From Brevibacterium sp. CBA3109 (GTDB lineage Bacteria; Actinomycetota; Actinomycetes; Actinomycetales; Brevibacteriaceae): a stretch of 64,000 nucleotides of DNA. Where the stretch lies: the NCBI RefSeq assembly GCF_040256645.1, contig NZ_CP158281.1:1054001-1118000 (forward strand). Direction: 5' to 3'. This document shows positions 19,310-28,416 of the stretch, piece after piece. A model generated the notes under the pieces. That model did not search any database. It was not told where the DNA came from and worked only from the letters and a program-made list of their open reading frames with translations. Each line of letters opens with the position of its first letter. Position 1 is the stretch's first letter. The translations under genes were made by a program, and so were the position numbers.

Positions 19310-20533
19310 ATGTCTGCACACCCGCAGTCGGTCTTCCGCCGGAATCAATGGGCGCTGAGCCTGGCGCAGCTGTTCTCCGGCATCGGCATCGCCACAGGGT
19401 TCGCCGTCGGTGGGATCCTCGCTGAGCGTCTGACCGGACGCACGGAGCTCGCCGGATTTGCGCAGACAGCGTCAATCCTCGGGGCCGGGCTTCTCGCTGT
19501 TCCATTGGCGAGGCTGGCCGAACGCCGAAGCCGCCGGTTGGCATTGGCCATCGCCTATGTGATCGCGCTCTGCGGTGCCATCCTCATCGTGCTGGCGATC
19601 CTGTTCGGCATCGACATCGCCTTCTTCATCGGCATGGGCTGCTTCGGGGCGGCTACAGCCGCGGGGCTGCAAGGCCGTTATGCGGCCACGGATGCGGCTC
19701 CCGACCATCTCAAGGGTTCTGCGATGTCCGTCGTCGTCTGGGCCACGACAGTCGGTTCCGTCATCGGACCCAACCTGTCTGGACCCGGTGCCGGCCTCGG
19801 CCGAGTTCTGAGCCTCGACCCGCTCTCCGGGCCGTTCATCATCGCGATCGCCGGCTTCGCGCTTGCCTTGCTCAGCGTGCTGTTCCTACGCCGGCTCACA
19901 CCCGCCTCAAGAGATCCGTCCACGAGATCCCCTCGCAGAGGTGGCACCTGGCAGGCCATCCGACGTTCCCCGAGCGCGCTCATGGGGCTGCTCTCTGTGG
20001 TCACCGGACACATGATCATGGTGGCAACCATGGTGATGACTCCTCTGCACATGGACCATCATGGGCTCGGCCTCGAACTGATCGGAATCACGATCGGCGG
20101 CCATATCCTCGGTATGTACGGACTATCACCGGTCTTTGGCTACCTCACCGACAAATACTCCGCAGGTCGGGTGATTCTCTTCGGCCACGGGCTGTTCGCC
20201 GTGTCGCTCGTCCTCGGGCTCGTTGATGCTCTCGGCGAGTCGTCGTTCATCCGTCTGTCATTGGCGTTGTTCGTCTTGGGCTTGGGCTGGAGCGCATGCC
20301 TCATCGCTGGGTCCACACTGCTGACCAAAGAGATCGATCCCGCGCATCGCATGTCGGTGCAGGGACTCTCCGACGCGGGAATGAACTTCGGCGCCGCCGC
20401 GTTGGCGGCTCTGTCCGGGCCGTTGCTGGCCTTCGGCGGCTTTGCTTCGATCACCGTGATGGGCTTCGTCGTGCTCGCGATCGCCGTCATCGCGAGCATC
20501 CGGGCGAGATACGGAGCACGGCACGGAGCCTGA
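19310..20533 (+). CDS. Major facilitator superfamily transporter
   Basis: 407 residues, about twelve hydrophobic helices. The loop LAERRSRRLALAIAYV between helices 2 and 3 matches MFS motif A in position and charge. The ATG at 19310 was chosen after gagaggtgg; an in-frame GTG at 19298 is also possible. The substrate is unknown; drug or small-molecule efflux is a common role in this family (inference). It is the last gene of the four-gene block between map and infA. Confidence 0.85.
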   Translation: MSAHPQSVFRRNQWALSLAQLFSGIGIATGFAVGGILAERLTGRTELAGFAQTASILGAGLLAVPLARLAERRSRRLALAIAYVIALCGAILIVLAILFGIDIAFFIGMGCFGAATAAGLQGRYAATDAAPDHLKGSAMSVVVWATTVGSVIGPNLSGPGAGLGRVLSLDPLSGPFIIAIAGFALALLSVLFLRRLTPASRDPSTRSPRRGGTWQAIRRSPSALMGLLSVVTGHMIMVATMVMTPLHMDHHGLGLELIGITIGGHILGMYGLSPVFGYLTDKYSAGRVILFGHGLFAVSLVLGLVDALGESSFIRLSLALFVLGLGWSACLIAGSTLLTKEIDPAHRMSVQGLSDAGMNFGAAALAALSGPLLAFGGFASITVMGFVVLAIAVIASIRARYGARHGA

Positions 20534-20808
20534 ACCTGGGCCCGCCTCGGCGAATGTGGAAAAAGATTGTAGGGCAGTCCGCCTCGGGATGCCAGCACCG
20601 CCTGGAAGAATCTTCGGCCATAGTGTAGGGTTGTTGATTGGTCTGTTCTCACTTAACTCACCCTTTTTCTGTTGTGGGCGGCATTTGCCATCCGCAACTT
20701 TTCATGGGGTGAGGTGAACGACAGGCTATGGGGTCGTCGGGGTAAATCGACGATACACGATTACGTCGAACGCGAAGTTTTCGCGGGAATACGAGGTTAG
20801 CGAACGAT

Positions 20809-21030
20809 ATGGCCAAAAAAGAAGGGGTCATTGAGATCGAAGGCGCCGTTGTCGAAGCTCTCCCGAACGCATCGTTCCGGGTCGAGCTGAGCAATGGGCA
20901 TAGGGTGCTTGCGCATATCTCAGGAAAAATGCGACAGCACTACATTCGAATTCTCCCCGAGGACCGGGTCATCGTGGAGCTGTCTCCATACGATCTTTCG
21001 CGTGGGCGAATCGTTTACCGCTACAAGTAA
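20809..21030 (+). CDS. infA: Translation initiation factor IF-1
   Basis: 73 residues, a single OB fold (S1-like), starting [29 protein letters not shown]-1 occupies the 30S A site during initiation. The 275 bases upstream hold no gene and must carry the promoter for infA-rpmJ-rpsM-rpsK-rpoA-rplQ, but I cannot pick one with confidence. Confidence 0.97.
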   Translation: MAKKEGVIEIEGAVVEALPNASFRVELSNGHRVLAHISGKMRQHYIRILPEDRVIVELSPYDLSRGRIVYRYK

Positions 21031-21091
21031 GGATCTTCGATCATTCGTACCCGCCCCTGCGCAGGGGTAAAGGTCGGAAGAAGGAAAAACC

Positions 21092-21205
21092 ATGAAGGTT
21101 AAGCCAAGCGTCAAGAAGATCTGCGAGAATTGCCAGATTACCCGCCGTCACGGCCGGGTCATCGTCATCTGCTCCAACCCGCGTCACAAACAGCGCCAGG
21201 GTTGA
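21092..21205 (+). CDS. rpmJ: 50S ribosomal protein L36, zinc-binding form
   Basis: 37 residues, [14 protein letters not shown] to the end NPRHKQRQG. The zinc ligands Cys11, Cys14, Cys27 and His32 are all present, so this is the zinc ribbon (C+) form. The ATG at 21092 follows ggaagaagga. It lies 61 bases after infA, which is the expected position. Confidence 0.96.
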   Translation: MKVKPSVKKICENCQITRRHGRVIVICSNPRHKQRQG

Positions 21206-21393
21206 GCAGCTCTTCGAGCAGACAGAGGCACCCGCAAGGGGCTTCAGCAGCACCACACCCACGCAGACCTCGCCATCTGCACTGCCGTTAGGGCAGTGGC
21301 AGGACGATACCTTCGGTCGGGGGCCGAGGACCTTGGGAAACCAAGGACAGGTCTGCATCAGCACCTCCGGAACTACAACAGGAGATAGTACCT

Positions 21394-21762
21394 ATGGCAC
21401 GACTTGCCGGAGTCGACATCCCGCGTGAAAAGCGCGTGGAGGTCGCCTTGACTTACATCTATGGTGTGGGCCGCACCCGTGCGCGCCAGACCCTGACAGA
21501 GACGGGAATCAGCCCTGATACCCGTGTGAAGGACTTGAGCGATGCCGAGCTCGTCCAGCTGCGTGACTTTATTGAGGGCACATTCCAGGTTGAGGGTGAC
21601 CTCCGACGTGAGGTTGCTGCCGATATTCGCCGCAAGGTGGAGATCGGAAGCTATGAAGGCCTGCGTCACCGCCGCGGTCTGCCGGTTCGCGGACAGCGGA
21701 CCAAGACGAATGCGCGTACCCGCAAGGGACCGAAGCGCACCGTGGCCGGTAAGAAGAAGTAA
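21394..21762 (+). CDS. rpsM: 30S ribosomal protein S13
   Basis: 122 residues starting [26 protein letters not shown], with the basic tail [29 protein letters not shown] that reaches the P-site tRNA. It follows rpmJ after 188 bases; those bases contain no gene. Binding site caggaga precedes the ATG. Confidence 0.98.
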   Translation: MARLAGVDIPREKRVEVALTYIYGVGRTRARQTLTETGISPDTRVKDLSDAELVQLRDFIEGTFQVEGDLRREVAADIRRKVEIGSYEGLRHRRGLPVRGQRTKTNARTRKGPKRTVAGKKK

Positions 21763-21813
21763 CATGCTCACCCGGTTGACCAGCATCAGCCACCTCGATC
21801 AGGAGTAAAACAC

Positions 21814-22218
21814 ATGCCTCCCAAGTCACGCGCCGCTACAGTGCGCAAGCCTCGCCGCAAGCTCAAGAAGAATATTGTTGCCGGCCAGGCACACATCAAG
21901 TCAACGTTCAACAACACCATCGTGTCGATCACTGATCCGACCGGTGCAGTCATCTCCTGGGCCTCTTCAGGTGAGGTCGGCTTCAAGGGTTCGCGCAAGT
22001 CGACCCCCTATGCCGCACAGATGGCCGCGGAATCCGCTGCCCGTCGCGCACAGGAGCACGGCCTCAAGAAGGTCGACGTATTCGTCAAGGGACCAGGTTC
22101 GGGACGCGAAACCGCGATCCGTTCGCTGCAGGCCGCCGGTCTGGAACTGGGCACCATTCAGGATGTCACTCCAGTTCCGTTCAACGGCTGCCGTCCCACC
22201 AAGCGCCGCCGCGGCTGA
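21814..22218 (+). CDS. rpsK: 30S ribosomal protein S11
   Basis: 134 residues, with the conserved [40 protein letters not shown] and the C-terminal [19 protein letters not shown]11 forms part of the platform near the mRNA exit. The next gene is rpoA; rpsD, which some actinobacteria carry here, is absent from the alpha block. Confidence 0.98.
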   Translation: MPPKSRAATVRKPRRKLKKNIVAGQAHIKSTFNNTIVSITDPTGAVISWASSGEVGFKGSRKSTPYAAQMAAESAARRAQEHGLKKVDVFVKGPGSGRETAIRSLQAAGLELGTIQDVTPVPFNGCRPTKRRRG

Positions 22219-22239
22219 TCCTTCCGTGGATCTGCAACC

Positions 22240-22263
22240 GATGACGGGCCTTGCCCCGTTGTC
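22240..22263 (+). terminator. Weak hairpin between rpsK and rpoA
   Basis: Nine-pair stem gatgacggg/cccgttgtc with two G-U pairs and a six-base loop, 21 bases after the rpsK stop. It has no T-tract, so it is at most a partial terminator or a stabiliser. Confidence 0.4.
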
Positions 22264-22301
22264 AGTCGCAGAACGGATTCCAAGATAAACCGAACCGTTC
22301 T

Positions 22302-22319
22302 TCATGGCTACGGCCATGA
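22302..22319 (+). other. UACG-tetraloop hairpin in the rpoA leader
   Basis: Perfect seven-base-pair stem tcatggc/gccatga closed over the loop tacg, a UNCG-class tetraloop, which is exceptionally stable in RNA. It lies 49 bases before the rpoA start codon. It may adjust expression or stability of the rpoA message. Confidence 0.45.
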
Positions 22320-22368
22320 CGTGCAGTGCGAACGTCATATAGCGGATGTTCGCTGAAAGGAAGCCCAC

Positions 22369-23367
22369 GTGCTCATTGCACAGCGCCCAACGCTCACGGA
22401 AGAAGTCGTCTCCGAGAATCGCTCACGGTTCGCCATCGAACCACTCGAGCCAGGATTCGGCTACACCCTCGGCAACTCGCTTCGTCGTACCCTGCTGTCG
22501 TCGATTCCAGGTGCCGCCGTCACATCCATCCGGATTGACGGAGTGCTCCACGAATTCAGCACCGTTCCAGGAGTCAAGGAGGATGTCACCGAATTCATCC
22601 TCAACCTGAAGTCCCTGGTCGTGTCGTCGGAATTCGACGAACCGGTCGTTGCCTACCTGCGCAAGCAGGGCCCCGGCACCGTGACTGCCGCCGATGTCTC
22701 TGCTCCTGCCGGAGTCGAGATCCATAACCCGGACCTGCATATCGCCACGTTGAATGGTGAAGGCCGTCTGGACATGGAGCTGACCATCGAACGTGGACGC
22801 GGTTACGTTTCGAGCGCTCAGAACAAGAATGCGGATGCAGAGATCGGTCGGGTCCCCGTTGACTCGATCTACTCTCCGGTTCTCAAGGTCACCTACAAGG
22901 TCGAGGCTACTCGTGTTGAGCAGCGTACCGACTTTGATCGCCTGGTGCTCGACATTGAGACCAAGCCGTCGATGACCCCACGCGATGCGATCGCATCTGC
23001 GGGTAAGACACTGGTCGAGCTCTTCGGCCTGGCTCGGGAACTCAACGTCGAAGCCGAAGGCATCGAGATCGGGCCCTCGCCGGTTGACGCAGCTCTGGCT
23101 GCCGATCTGGCACTGGCCATCGAAGATCTCGATCTGACCGTGCGCTCCTACAACTGCCTCAAGCGCGAAGGCATCCACACGGTCGGCGAACTCGTTGCTC
23201 GCAGCGAGGCCGATCTCATGGATATCCGCAACTTCGGTTCGAAATCGATCGACGAAGTGAAGGCCAAGCTCAATGAGCTGGGCCTGAGCCTCAAGGACAG
23301 TCCCGCCGGGTTCGAAGCCGGTCTCGTTGATGAGGACCAGTCCTACGTCGAAGACGAACAGTACTGA
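22369..23367 (+). CDS. rpoA: RNA polymerase subunit alpha
   Basis: 332 residues. The N-terminal domain (1-230) assembles the core enzyme ([30 protein letters not shown]). A linker leads to the C-terminal domain (about 245-310; [55 protein letters not shown]), which binds UP elements and activators. GTG start at 22369 after gaaaggaag. Acidic C-terminal end. Confidence 0.98.
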   Translation: MLIAQRPTLTEEVVSENRSRFAIEPLEPGFGYTLGNSLRRTLLSSIPGAAVTSIRIDGVLHEFSTVPGVKEDVTEFILNLKSLVVSSEFDEPVVAYLRKQGPGTVTAADVSAPAGVEIHNPDLHIATLNGEGRLDMELTIERGRGYVSSAQNKNADAEIGRVPVDSIYSPVLKVTYKVEATRVEQRTDFDRLVLDIETKPSMTPRDAIASAGKTLVELFGLARELNVEAEGIEIGPSPVDAALAADLALAIEDLDLTVRSYNCLKREGIHTVGELVARSEADLMDIRNFGSKSIDEVKAKLNELGLSLKDSPAGFEAGLVDEDQSYVEDEQY

Positions 23368-23390
23368 TTAAGACCTAGGAGTAAGACACT

Positions 23391-23933
23391 ATGCCAACCC
23401 CAACCAAGGGTCCTCGTCTCGGAGGCTCCCCAACACACGAGCGCATGATGCTCAACAACATGGCTGCTGCCCTGTTCGAGCACAAGAAGATCACCACGAC
23501 CGTGACCAAGGCCAAGCGCCTGCGTCCGGTGGCGGAACGTATGATCACCCACGCCAAGAAGGGCGACCTCGCCGCCCGTCGTCGCGTGCTCGGAAAGATC
23601 GGCGACAAGTCGATCGTGCACGAGCTGTTCACCTCGATCGCCGAAACCATGGCCGAGCGTCCCGGCGGATACACCCGTATCACCAAGATTGGTCCTCGTC
23701 CCGGTGACAACGCGCCGATGGCCGTCATCGAACTGGTCCTCGAGCCCTACTCGCCCAAGCAGGCAACTGTGAAGGAAGCCGAGCAGGCCACCGAGACCGC
23801 TGCGACCAAGAGCACGACCGAAGAGGTTGTCGAAGAGGCTCCTGCCAACACCACGGAGGAAGCAGCCGATTCGGCCGCGACCGACGAAGTCGCGGAAGAA
23901 GCAACCGACGAAAGCGCTGAAGAGACCAAGTAA
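23391..23933 (+). CDS. rplQ: 50S ribosomal protein L17 with acidic C-terminal tail
   Basis: 180 residues against about 127 in E. coli. The core [37 protein letters not shown] to [15 protein letters not shown] is complete at about residue 120. The remainder is a low-complexity tail rich in Glu, Ala and Thr ([20 protein letters not shown] and onward). Many actinobacterial L17 proteins carry such tails; its function is unknown. truA, often next, is absent; a terminator follows. Confidence 0.97.
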   Translation: MPTPTKGPRLGGSPTHERMMLNNMAAALFEHKKITTTVTKAKRLRPVAERMITHAKKGDLAARRRVLGKIGDKSIVHELFTSIAETMAERPGGYTRITKIGPRPGDNAPMAVIELVLEPYSPKQATVKEAEQATETAATKSTTEEVVEEAPANTTEEAADSAATDEVAEEATDESAEETK

Positions 23934-23954
23934 GGATTCTTTGCCGCAACATCT

Positions 23955-23983
23955 CAGGCGGGCACCCGATGGGTGCCCGCCTG
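23955..23983 (+). terminator. Terminator after rplQ
   Basis: 13-bp perfect stem caggcgggcaccc/gggtgcccgcctg, loop gat, 21 bases after the rplQ stop. It ends the alpha operon. The tail gatgtgtattcac recalls the tail of the tuf terminator. Confidence 0.82.
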
Positions 23984-24224
23984 ATGTGTATTCACAGCCG
24001 TGTATTCACGTGGGAGTAGACGCTGTGATCTCCGCATCTGGGGGCTAAAGGAGCGAGACTGGGATGCGCCGCGAGGCGATGGGGGAGTGGAAGTGGATAA
24101 TAATAACCGGCCCGCCGCAGTTCGTCGCCTCTATACGTGGCGCAGGGTTGCACACCCCTACCGTGGCAGTGTTGCGCACCCTGCTGGTGGCAGCGTTGCG
24201 GATCCTGGGTCGGGCAGGAACCAG
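23984..24224. other. Intergenic region with imperfect 24-base repeats
   Basis: Between the rplQ terminator and the putP terminator. It holds the word gtgtattcac twice (23986-23995 and 24000-24009) and three imperfect repeats of about 24-26 bases with the core GTGGCAG/GTTGCG (starting near 24137, 24163 and 24187). Short frames on both strands cross the repeats but resemble no known protein. No RNA gene was recognised. Confidence 0.5.
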
Positions 24225-24268
24225 TGAGCGGCTATTCCTCCCTGTGCTGGTGGAGGAATAGCCGCTCA
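24225..24268 (-). terminator. Terminator downstream of putP
   Basis: 17-bp perfect stem tgagcggctattcctcc/ggaggaatagccgctca with a ten-base loop, 75 bases beyond the putP stop. By position it serves the minus-strand symporter gene. Confidence 0.72.
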
Positions 24269-24342
24269 GTGTAGGACGTAAGCATGGTGGCGGGCCAAAG
24301 CTCGCCCAACGACGTGTGGCCGTCAGAGGCGCTGCTGGCTCG

Positions 24343-25863
24343 TCACTTCGCTCGTGAGTACTCGACCGACTCGTCGAATTCGCGGTCGGTCTCGGCATTG
24401 TGCTTGAACGTGAACTTGCTGACGACGATCGCCACAATGAGGTTCACGACGAACCCGGGAATGATCTCGTAGATCGAATCGGTCAGCGGAGTGCTGACCT
24501 GTCCCCAGATAAAGGCCACGGCAGCACCGGAAATGAGTCCGAACAGTGCGCCCCAGTTGCTGAGCTTCTTCCAGAACAGCGTGAGCAGGACGATCGGCCC
24601 GAAGGAGGCGCCGAAGCCAGCCCATGCGAACGCCACCAGGTCGAGAATGCTGCTCGACGGCGAGATTGCCAACAGGACGGCGATGACCGCGACGACGAGG
24701 ATGCCGAGGCGCCCGAGCAGAACGTAGGTCTTGTCCTGCAGGGTTCGCTTCGATCCGCTGCGCAGAGCCACGATCTTGTACAGATCCTCGATGAGCGCTG
24801 AGGACGTGACGACGAGCTGGGAGGAGATCGTCGACATGATCGCGGCCAGCACCGCTGCCAAGACCAGGCCCGCGATGAACGGGTGGAAGAGGATCTGAGT
24901 GAGATCCAGGAACACGGTCTCCGGGTCGGTGGGTTTCATATCCGCGTGGTCGGAGAAGTACGAGATTCCTACGATTGCGGTGGCAATGGCGCCGAGGGCC
25001 GAGATTCCCATCCAGCCGACACCGATCCGGCGAGCCACAGTGGCATCGGCGGGAGTCCGGAGCGCCATGAACCGGACGATGATGTGTGGTTGACCGAAGT
25101 AGCCGAGGCCCCAGGCCAGTCCGGAGATCACTGCAAGATACGTGCCGCCGGCCCAGAAGGGCCCGCTGCCGGCGAGGCTGAGCAGGCTGGGATCGATCTC
25201 CTTGACGTTGGAGATCACGGTTGCCGGACCACCGGCGTTGAACACGGCGACGACCGGCACGGCGATGAGTGCTGCGAACATCAGCAGACCCTGTGCGACG
25301 TCGGTCAGAGTGGCTCCGAGGAACCCTCCGAACAGGGTGTAGACCATGGTGATGGCCGCGACGATGAGCATTCCGGACAAATAGTTCAGGCCGAAGCTCG
25401 ATTCGAAGAACTTGCCGGCGGCGACCATGCCCGACGACACGTAGAAGGTGAAGAACACCAGGATGATGACACCGCAGACGATGCGCAGCAGTCGAGTGTT
25501 GTCGTTGAGGCGGTGTTCGAAGAAACTGGGAATGGTGATCGAGTCACCGGCCTTCTCCGTGAATGCGCGCAGACGAGGGGCCACGAACTTCCAGTTCACC
25601 CAGGCACCGACCGTCAGACCCACTGCGATCCAGGCTTCGACCAGTCCCGATAGGTAGATCGCTCCGGGGAGTCCCATGAGCAGCCAGCCCGACATGTCCG
25701 AGGCTCCGGCGCTCAGGGCGGCAACGCTGGGGCGCAGACCACGTCCTGCGAGCATGTATTCGTCGAGGCTGTTCTTGGTCTTGCTGTACGCGAACCAGCC
25801 GATGGCCAGCATTCCTGCAAAATACAGGACGATTGCAATTGTGCGGAAAGTGGTTTCCGTCAT
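24343..25863 (-). CDS. putP: Sodium/proline symporter
   Basis: 506 residues, close to the E. coli PutP length (502), with about thirteen hydrophobic helices of the SSS family. Diagnostic segments: ALSAGASDMSGWLLMGLPGAIYLSG (helix 2, Na+/proline site) and FFTFYVSSGMVAAGKFFESSFGLNY. It imports L-proline with Na+, as nutrient or osmoprotectant. Start ATG at 25863 has the site aaaggaga. A possible promoter on the minus strand is TTCACA, 17 bases, TGTAGA (near 25898-25926). It stands alone; no putA is in the window. Confidence 0.9.
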   Translation of the reverse strand: MTETTFRTIAIVLYFAGMLAIGWFAYSKTKNSLDEYMLAGRGLRPSVAALSAGASDMSGWLLMGLPGAIYLSGLVEAWIAVGLTVGAWVNWKFVAPRLRAFTEKAGDSITIPSFFEHRLNDNTRLLRIVCGVIILVFFTFYVSSGMVAAGKFFESSFGLNYLSGMLIVAAITMVYTLFGGFLGATLTDVAQGLLMFAALIAVPVVAVFNAGGPATVISNVKEIDPSLLSLAGSGPFWAGGTYLAVISGLAWGLGYFGQPHIIVRFMALRTPADATVARRIGVGWMGISALGAIATAIVGISYFSDHADMKPTDPETVFLDLTQILFHPFIAGLVLAAVLAAIMSTISSQLVVTSSALIEDLYKIVALRSGSKRTLQDKTYVLLGRLGILVVAVIAVLLAISPSSSILDLVAFAWAGFGASFGPIVLLTLFWKKLSNWGALFGLISGAAVAFIWGQVSTPLTDSIYEIIPGFVVNLIVAIVVSKFTFKHNAETDREFDESVEYSRAK

Positions 25864-26121
25864 TAAAGTCGTCTCCTTTTGTAAGCCGGAGCGACTCTAC
25901 AGCAGCTTGCGCAACTGTTGTGAATTGCCTAGGAGAACCCCAAAGGTGAACTCGAGGTCGTAAAAGCCTGGTAGTACCGCGTCGAGGGAGACAGCGAATC
26001 GGTCGAGTATCACCCGATATCTGCGTGGTGCAGGTGCTCCAGAAGATGTCCGTCGGCAGAGCATCTCGGTCAACGTTGAATGCATCTACCCCGGTGCGCA
26101 CATGTCGCCGAGGTGCTCGGA

Positions 26122-26973
26122 TCAGTTGAAGACGACCGTGCGTTGGCCGTCCATGAGGACCCGTCCCTCGGCGTGCCAGGCCACGGCTCGTGCCAGCACG
26201 GCCGCCTCGACGTCCTGTCCGCGCTGGACGAAGTCGGCGATATTGCGGTTGTGATCGACGCGGGCTACGTCTTGTTCGATGATCGGCCCCTCGTCGAGGT
26301 CGGGGGTGACGTAGTGGGCCGTGGCACCGATGATCTTCACCCCGCGGGCATGCGCCTGGTGATACGGTTTGGCGCCCTTGAAGCTGGGCAGGAATGAGTG
26401 GTGGATGTTGATGACCCGGCCCTCGAGCCGAGCACAGAGATCGGGGGAGAGGATCTGCATGTACCGGGCGAGGACGATGAGCTCGACGTCAAGCTCATCA
26501 ACGAGTCTGCTCAGTCGCGCCTCGGCGGCGTCTTTGGTTTCTCGAGTGATCGGAATGTGGTGGAAGTCGTGGCCGTGGAATTCTGTCAGTGACCGCAGGC
26601 AGTCATGGTTGCCGGCCACACCGACGATGTCGATGGGCAGTTGGTCCGAGCTCTGCTGGAACAGCAGAGTGTTGAGGCAGTGTGCGGCCTTGGATACGAG
26701 TACGAGGGTTCTCGTCTTCTTCTTCGCTGGCTGGAGGCTGACTGTCATATCGAAACGGTGAGCTGCCTCGGCGAGGGAAGACTCCAGAGTTTCGGCATCG
26801 GAATCGTTGATCATGACGAACTGGACCCGCAGGAAGAACTGGAGGGAGTCGGGGGAGGAGAACTGCTGGGATTCGGTGATGTTGGCACCGAGCGAGGCCA
26901 GGACCCCGGTCACGGCATGGACGATTCCGGTCGCGTCCGGGCAGGTGACTCGCAGGATCCATTCTCGACTCAT
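26122..26973 (-). CDS. purU: Formyltetrahydrofolate deformylase
   Basis: 283 residues. Hydrolyses 10-formyl-THF to formate and THF, balancing the one-carbon pool. Residues 5-80 form an ACT domain ([33 protein letters not shown]). The formyltransferase-like domain follows, with [15 protein letters not shown] and [20 protein letters not shown] segments and the catalytic Asp in [11 protein letters not shown]. The ATG at 26973 gives the usual start [19 protein letters not shown] lies seven bases upstream, which suggests a leaderless mRNA. Divergent from glyA-folD, the enzymes that produce its substrate. Confidence 0.93.
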   Translation of the reverse strand: MSREWILRVTCPDATGIVHAVTGVLASLGANITESQQFSSPDSLQFFLRVQFVMINDSDAETLESSLAEAAHRFDMTVSLQPAKKKTRTLVLVSKAAHCLNTLLFQQSSDQLPIDIVGVAGNHDCLRSLTEFHGHDFHHIPITRETKDAAEARLSRLVDELDVELIVLARYMQILSPDLCARLEGRVINIHHSFLPSFKGAKPYHQAHARGVKIIGATAHYVTPDLDEGPIIEQDVARVDHNRNIADFVQRGQDVEAAVLARAVAWHAEGRVLMDGQRTVVFN

Positions 26974-26980
26974 GCGCTCG

Positions 26981-26986
26981 ATTCTA
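26981..26986 (-). promoter_or_regulatory. -10 element of a leaderless purU mRNA
   Basis: TAGAAT on the minus strand, seven bases before the purU ATG. No clear -35 box. Confidence 0.55.
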
Positions 26987-27015
26987 ATGGTCAGGCCCGG
27001 TGTGCCCCGAAACCG

Positions 27016-27037
27016 GCTCATCATCCGGATGATGAGC
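27016..27037. promoter_or_regulatory. 22-bp perfect palindrome between purU and glyA
   Basis: The half-site gctcatcatcc is followed by its exact reverse complement. It lies 43-64 bases upstream of the presumed purU start point and 105 bases upstream of the glyA ATG. Perfect symmetry with no loop fits a dimeric repressor or activator site better than a terminator. The regulator is unknown. Confidence 0.6.
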
Positions 27038-27141
27038 GGTCCGGCTGTGTGATCTGGTTCGCTGTTAGCATTGATTTCGGGTGCTCGCGGAGCCGATCGC
27101 GCTTTCCCACTCATCACTTTGGATGCCACAGGAGTGTACAC

Positions 27142-28416
27142 ATGACTGATAATTCGATGCAGGCCTCGCTTGCAGACATCGATCCACAGATCGCGGAAGT
27201 CCTCGACCAGGAATTGGGCCGCCAGCGTTCGACTCTCGAAATGATCGCCTCGGAGAACTTCGTGCCGCGCGCAGTGCTCCAGGCGCAGGGGTCCGTGCTG
27301 ACGAACAAGTATGCCGAAGGCTATCCCGGCAAGCGCTACTACGGCGGCTGCGAATACGTCGATGTTGCTGAAACTCTCGCCATTGACCGTGCCAAGAGCC
27401 TCTTCGGTGCCGAATACGCGAACGTGCAGTCGCACTCCGGTGCCTCCGCCAACGCCGCCGTGATGCACGCACTCGCCCGCCACGGTGACAAGATGCTCGG
27501 CCTCTCACTGGCCCATGGCGGACACCTCACCCACGGCATGAAGATCAACTTCTCGGGACGGCTCTACGACGTTGCGTCCTACGAAGTCGATCCCGACACA
27601 TACCGCATTGACATGGACAAGGTGCGGGAGCGGGCACTCGAGCATCGCCCCGAGGTCATCGTCGCCGGCTGGTCCGCCTATCCGCGTCAGCTCGACTTCC
27701 AGGCCTTCCGCGACATCGCTGACGAGGTCGGAGCGAAGCTCTGGGTCGACATGGCGCACTTCGCCGGCCTCGTCGCTGCCGGCCTGCACCCCAATCCGGT
27801 GCCCTTCGCCGATGTCGTGTCATCAACTGTCCACAAGACAATCGGCGGTCCCCGTTCGGGCTTCATCCTCGGCAAAGAGGAATATGCGAAGAAGCTGAAC
27901 TCCGCGGTCTTCCCAGGCCAGCAGGGAGGGCCACTGATGCACGTGATCGCGGCCAAAGCCGTGGCCTTCAAACTCGCCGCCTCCGAAGAGTTCAAAGCCC
28001 GTCAGGAACGGACAGTGCGCGGAGCCCAGATCCTGGCCGAGCGTCTCATGGCCGATGACGTTGCCAGCGCCGGAGCCACGGTCCTGACCGGCGGAACCGA
28101 CGTCCACCTGGTCCTCGTTGACCTGCGCAACTCAGCCCTGGACGGACAGCAGGCAGAAGACCTCCTGCATGAGGTCGGCATCACGGTGAACCGCAACGCC
28201 GTCCCGTTCGACCCCCGGCCGCCTATGGTGACCTCCGGTCTGCGCATCGGCACCCCTGCTCTGGCCACCCGTGGGTTCGGCGATGCCGAGTTCACCGAGG
28301 TTGCCGATGTCATCGCCGAGGCGCTCAAGCCCAGTGCGAATGTCGACGCACTCAGCGCTCGGGTCAAGAAGCTCAGCGACAACTTCCCTCTCTACGAAGA
28401 TCTGGAGCAGTACTGA
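27142..28416 (+). CDS. glyA: Serine hydroxymethyltransferase
   Basis: 424 residues. Converts serine + THF to glycine + 5,10-methylene-THF, PLP-dependent. Motifs: [15 protein letters not shown] near residue 30, [18 protein letters not shown], and the PLP lysine in [19 protein letters not shown]. The ATG at 27142 follows caggagtg and gives an N-terminus of normal length. The frame stays open far upstream across purU, but that part is shadow. Overlaps folD by one base. Confidence 0.97.
   Translation: MTDNSMQASLADIDPQIAEVLDQELGRQRSTLEMIASENFVPRAVLQAQGSVLTNKYAEGYPGKRYYGGCEYVDVAETLAIDRAKSLFGAEYANVQSHSGASANAAVMHALARHGDKMLGLSLAHGGHLTHGMKINFSGRLYDVASYEVDPDTYRIDMDKVRERALEHRPEVIVAGWSAYPRQLDFQAFRDIADEVGAKLWVDMAHFAGLVAAGLHPNPVPFADVVSSTVHKTIGGPRSGFILGKEEYAKKLNSAVFPGQQGGPLMHVIAAKAVAFKLAASEEFKARQERTVRGAQILAERLMADDVASAGATVLTGGTDVHLVLVDLRNSALDGQQAEDLLHEVGITVNRNAVPFDPRPPMVTSGLRIGTPALATRGFGDAEFTEVADVIAEALKPSANVDALSARVKKLSDNFPLYEDLEQY

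Noticed and set aside
24064..24261. 65-codon frame between rplQ and putP, leucine-rich and crossing the 24-base repeats
   Set aside because: No binding site or similarity; it ends in the putP terminator stem and is open because the repeats happen to keep frame.
26605..27141. Long N-terminal extension of the glyA frame
   Set aside because: The segment is antisense to purU; SHMT starts at 27142 with a binding site and normal length.
26974..27483. Upstream extension of the purU frame to 27483
   Set aside because: It runs antisense into glyA and has no ACT-domain sequence; PurU starts at 26973.
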